From Acanthopleura granulata (Eukaryota; Mollusca; Polyplacophora; Chitonida; Chitonidae): a stretch of 64,000 nt of DNA. The notes below the pieces were generated by a model. That model saw only the letters and a list, made by a program, of their open reading frames with translations, was not told the DNA's origin and did no database searches. Shown here in pieces: positions 59,100 to 64,000 of this stretch (position 1 is the first letter of the stretch; each line of letters starts with the position of its first letter). The stretch covers positions 42,159,477-42,223,476 of the forward strand of contig JABBOT010000080.1 of NCBI GenBank assembly GCA_016165875.1, given 5' to 3'. The translations under genes were made by a program, and so were the position numbers.

Positions 59100-62000
59100 A
59101 AGGCAAAAATGGAGGCCATGAGCCACCATAGCTTAGCCTACGGCTGTTCTGTTGTAAAACATGAATACGTTGTCAGTTTGTCAACAATTTGTAATCGTAG
59201 GAGCAATGGACCATTTACACATACAGTCATATGTGCAAGCAAACATAGTTCAATGTGCCATAGTGGCAACTATTGGTCGGTTTTACCTTAAAAACAGACA
59301 TAACCAGACCAAATGTATATATGTATCGATAAAGAATCCTATTCATGGTTCAAAAAACGTCATTTTTACATTTGTGATATATGATAATCGAAATATCGCA
59401 GTTCAAAGTAAAAACGCCCGAGAAGACATCTGTTTCCTCTGTGACTAGTTCATCACTTTGCCATATAGAAGTAGTGCTAAATCAGCTGTTTTCGTTGTGA
59501 TTACGACACGATTCTGAGATGCTTTGAAGCCATTTTCGACGAGAAAGCGGCAGTGGAATACGTCTGAGGTTATTCCCCAAGGTCTCAACCAGGAGGCCAC
59601 AATGCGTGGCCTTCGAGTATAATAATAAAGGGGACCGTACTTCGAACACAAAGGAGTGTCTCGCCTTTAAAACTGAAGAGCCCAGGGTAGGGATGACGCG
59701 ACACTGTGTTTCCGGTTTCTCTAAAATGGCGTATCCTACTCTCTCGTAGGAATTTCAGATTAAAAGGTGATTTACAGAGTTACCAAGGACGTCATACATA
59801 TATGCCTATGCCCGTTCAGGTCTGTGCGAACCTCTCTTCTGAAATAACTTTGGATATATTTTCTGTTGTCTTTTCTTTTAAGCTTGTGCCCTTCTCTGTC
59901 TACTTGAAATACTCATGGTATGTATCTGTGTCTAGATCGAGAGAGATGTACCTATATAGTTACCACTGTGTCCACTATCAGACCGCCCTGTCTCAGAAAT
60001 ATAAATGTCGAAAACGTCTCTATACACTAGCAATTTTAAGCAGACATCATTTATGACATTATATAAACTATATGACGTTAAATATACACGGTTATAAGGT
60101 GTGATATAAAAACGCAACTAAGTGATGGGAGCAAAATCATTTAATTAATTTATTTATTTACTTGATGTTTTACGGCGTACTAAAGAATATTTCACCTATG
60201 CGACGGCAATAAGGATTATGATGGAAGGAAACTGGGATGAGCCCAGGGGAAACCCACGGCCATCCGCAGGTTGCTGGAAGACATTCCCGTATACGGCCGG
60301 ACAGGAAACCAACTTGAATTGGACGAACTCAGAGCGACCGCATTGATGCAAAGCACGTGGGTCATTGTACTGCGCTAGAACGTGAACCAACAGACCACTG
60401 AGGCCCCCAGCGAAATGACTGAAAATATTATGTATAGAGATTTTACAATAATGCATAATATAAATGCCTGATGATTATAACAATTCAATTTGCATTTTAG
60501 ATGTTTTTCCTTGCTAGCGCTATCTCCAACCTAAGCAAATTGCATTTGCACTATCACCACTTTACAATAAAGATACTAATTGAATAATACAAATATGCTA
60601 CTAAATTATGTCACACGATTATATGGGAGGTGAAAACAATGAAGCACTTTCAGGAGGGCCAAGGAAAACTTTATGTTAAAATTACGATTTCTCCATTTTC
60701 TCTAACAGAGAAAACTGCAGCTAAATGTTTATATTGGAGGGTGAGTTTTATGAGTCACATTTTTGTATTATGATTCTTTCCTGTCGTGATTTTTTTCAGG
60801 GTAATCAGAGATAATCTTTTTTACAGGTTTGTAGTTAAATTTAAATTCGAAAACTTAGTTGCACATTCGATCAAACATGAACCAAAAATTGCAAAAAAAA
60901 AACTATTACACATATTTCAAACGGTCTTTCTGACGGCTCTTACCACTAATTCCATTCTTTTTGTTTTCTCTTTACCGTTATTAACTTACCATTGTGGTCT
61001 TAGTTTTGCATCTGTCAATACCAGACAAGTAACTCGGGCCAGGATTACCAACAGATACCGGGCATGCGTTGAAGTCCAGTTTGTTAAAATCAGTGTCCAT
61101 GACAACCAGAGCAGTGATCCTAAGCAACGAAAAGCAACGAAATGTATTTTAATTTTTTTGTATTTTAAGTTTCTTTGCATTTTACTGGCACGGGTAGTGC
61201 ATGGCCGTAAAGCTTTTATCTTATATGTTCCCATCCTTCGCCACCGTTCATTCTGATAAATGATTTTTAATATTTTCACCCCATACAACAGTACAAATCC
61301 CACGATCTTTTGTAAACGCTGCCCGAGAGAAGAAACAATGCGCTACTGATAAAACGGAAAACCATAGCAAATAAATCAGTTTAAAGTCACATTTCAGGGA
61401 TTTATCTAGCCAAAACAGAAAACTCAATATTTTCCCCGACATTTCTCGTTGTGGTTACAAAGAGAAAGTGGCTAGAAAAAACCCTGCATTTATAATGTTC
61501 GTGCTTGAAGAACTTCTACTGTTCGTTATAGCACAAACATCATACCAAATCATTCAGCAAGAATTTGAGGATGTCTATGTATTTGATACAAAAGGCAAAG
61601 GTCTTTTAAAACTGAAACTGAATTGTTGTATATAATGTACATGCCCTTAAATCCATCATTTTGGCAGTGGTGGAAGGGGAAATGCTATCATAATGTTATA
61701 CGCTAGCCGGGTCTAAAGTTGGGAACTTAACATACTGTAAAATGCATAGAAACTGTTACATTCTAACTGTCTCATGTCAAATTAACACCTGTGCGTGCTG
61801 TGTTCCGAATTACATATATGCTGAAAAATATGTCATCTATCGTTATGCATGTACTACAACTTATCCCAACTCCTCAAATGCGGCGCAACATTTTAAGATG
61901 TTGACACATTTCTCAGCATTTCAAACTTTAAAATGTTGACGTTTTAACATTTACATTGCAAGAATGCTTAAAACTCCGTATTTGCCTTCTGTCGGGGTAA

Positions 62001-64000
62001 GGGTGGTTGGGGGTGAGTGGTAGACGGAAAATAGGGTAAAGAATTGAGAGGGAAAAAAATAGTAAAGCGATACCAATAAAGCATATTTCTTTGCATCAGG
62101 CAAACACTGAACAATGAACATTCTTAGTCTCTTTGAGACCAAACCCTTGTCCTGGAATTCTGTCTCTGCATAAACATTACGTGGTATGGACGAGATTGCT
62201 CTACATTCAAGATGTCACACACAGGTTTTACTTAGAAAAGCCGGAGACAAGGGGGTTTATCTATAGGCACACTTTAGGTTACATGACCCCTTTAAGCTAA
62301 TTCAAAGGTAATACCGAGGGTATAGGTATTATGTTATCAATATATATTACCCTCTGAAAACCCTTTTCTTCGTTTGTACTACACTTCTGTCAGTGTTACG
62401 AGAGAACGAAGATTTGCTGTCACTTGTATTCAAAAGCTCACGCCATAATTTAACCCAGTGTGTTTCGAATTTCAACATGTGATACCGCTTCGACATACAA
62501 ATTACAGAACCCTTTCTGTGTGCTTGTGAAATAAAATATCCCAACAAAACACGTGCTTTGAAAACCATGTCTTAGGCTGGCTGCATCACTGGCATGCGTG
62601 TTACCTGGGCCCATTACGATGACATATTCGATAGTTACACGGTTGACTTTACATCAGCCGATGAAGGTTAAAGAAAGAACGGCAACGCGGTCATATGCAA
62701 ACAAGAACTCCTTATGTCACATAATTTTATAAACAGCGAGAAACATATTACACAATAGGTGACAAATTTGTGTCGGATCTCTATAAGAGTTCGAAGAACA
62801 CTCATGATCTAAATATGGATAACAGTTAGGTCAAGAAAAAAATACCTGTCGTGATATAGGACTGTACATGCAGTCAGTTAAGGAGTATCATAATTCACAC
62901 AATCATGTTTGTAACAGCAGTTAGTGATATGTTTTATTGGTGTTTCACTAAATAAAATTAACTCCGATTAATCAATTCTTTAAACCTTCACCACCACGCA
63001 TGGCAACGTGCCCAGAGCTGGATAGAAGGGACCAATACACCGATGTTTACTTCTTTTTTTACAGGTGTGACGTACAAGAAGAGCTTCCGCGTTTATTTAT
63101 AATCCACATGTACCCTGACTTTACCCTGACAACATGTCATCCAAGTGAAATACTGTATATCACTCAGAAAGTCAAAGGCTATACTTCCTCCAAACTTTTG
63201 GTTTATCACTTTTCATATCTTAAGTACCGATGTGTCGCTACATGGTGTGCATTGTGAATAGTTTGAGTAAAACCCAGAGTGCATGAGATAAACTTGACCT
63301 TGATTACGTCACTCTAACTTAACTTGATAACATTAGCCACACTATCGACACAGTTTGAATTCAACTCATAGTTTTTACAGTTTGTGTCTTTTCTGCACGA
63401 TAACTCAGGTACAACTGCGCTCAAGCGAAAGATCAAAATCAAGGTGCAAGTCATCGGCATGTAGTTTGCACAGCCACCTGTATTTAAACTGGTATCTGTG
63501 TCCGTTTAAATAGTACATAGGACCAAATGTTATAAAACTATCATGTCGTTATCTTAACCCCAGACTCATTCTCCCACAAATTAAATTGAGCTTTACTTCA
63601 AATTAAACTTGGTACCTTTTCTGAGGATGCTGGGACCACCGGCAAATTCCTGATACATACAGGGATGAGATACACAAGATTACAACATAGAGAGTAAAAC
63701 CACTGCCAGACTGAAAGTTGGCGAATGTCCATAAACATATAACCGCTGAAATCCGAACTCTGGTCAATACACTTGAGCTGCGATGTTGTTTTTTAGCTGT
63801 TGATGTAAATGCGTAAATAGTAGCAGCCCCTATGCTCCCTGACACTATCGCTAAAACATAATTACGTTAATACATTTTCGACGTAGATAATCTGCTGCCT
63901 GAAATCCGTGTTTCCATTCTTGGCATGGAACAGTCATCTCGAGGCGAACAGTTGTTTCAGGAATGTCTGACAAAAATTGTATGAAGCGTTACATAAAATG
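59100..64000. other. Gene-poor end of the window
   Basis: Apart from the SINE at 60145-60412 I see no exon with recognisable similarity on either strand. Missing 5' exons of the Cache/EGF gene may lie here or beyond 64 kb. Confidence 0.45.
60145..60412 (-). repeat. tRNA-derived SINE, family A
   Basis: A near-complete copy from TTAATTTATTTATTTACTTG through TTGCTGGAAGACATTCCCG to the head AACCAACAGACCACTGAGGC CCC, the inverted start of the tRNA-like part. Confidence 0.8.

Noticed and set aside
58646..59119. 157-codon minus-strand frame
   Set aside because: It runs through the low-complexity GC-rich block and an A-rich tract. No domain is visible and the other strand is also open.
60786..61256. 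156-codon plus-strand frame with hydrophobic stretches
   Set aside because: No ATG at its start, no family motif, AT-rich composition like the surrounding spacer, and an overlapping open frame on the other strand.

Overview
The window is eukaryotic: coding sequence is broken into short exons with consensus GT/AG junctions, introns of 0.1-3.4 kb dominate, and the spacer is AT-rich and full of short interspersed repeats. Several copies of a tRNA-derived SINE (T-rich tail, a core reading GATTGGTGTTTTACGC, a head with a degenerate tRNA gene) plus a second SINE family and many intronic minisatellites are what I associate with molluscan or other lophotrochozoan genomes. That taxonomic call is recognition from memory, not a search.

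Five protein-coding loci are supported. (1) 1.66-17.64 kb, plus strand: a 14-15 exon SHIPPO/STPG (sperm-tail PG-rich) repeat gene, about 550 aa, one PGP-x-x-Y repeat per exon. Its fourth exon has spawned a 2.75 kb array of about 46 copies of a 59-bp unit that includes the exon's own 5' splice site. (2) 21.08-24.63 kb, minus: a complete five-exon UBE2C, the APC/C ubiquitin-conjugating enzyme, 181 aa. (3) 25.07-33.18 kb, plus: a CCDC90B/MCUR1-family mitochondrial coiled-coil protein, divergent from UBE2C across a 433-bp gap holding two CCAAT boxes and a CHR-like element; its last intron carries 31 copies of a 42-bp repeat. (4) 38.6-50.2 kb: an NNMT/PNMT/TEMT-family methyltransferase locus on the minus strand, with one intact three-exon gene (42.78-45.63 kb, 264 aa), a tandem 6.14-kb duplicate reduced to a frameshifted last exon (49.2-49.6 kb), and an older relic near 38.6-38.85 kb. 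(5) 52.75-58.4 kb, minus: exons of a protein resembling the Cache plus EGF-like ectodomain of GPR158/GPR179. It ends in a GPI-type hydrophobic tail instead of seven transmembrane helices, and an exon 5' of it suggests a second such module.

The rest is non-coding: 17.8-20.7, 33.6-38.5, 50.8-52.7 and 58.4-64 kb hold SINEs, small inverted-repeat elements, microsatellites and nothing else I can name. No rRNA, functional tRNA gene, CRISPR array or autonomous transposon was found. The best candidates for something undescribed are the splice-donor-derived minisatellites in the SHIPPO gene and the receptor-like ectodomain with a GPI-type tail.
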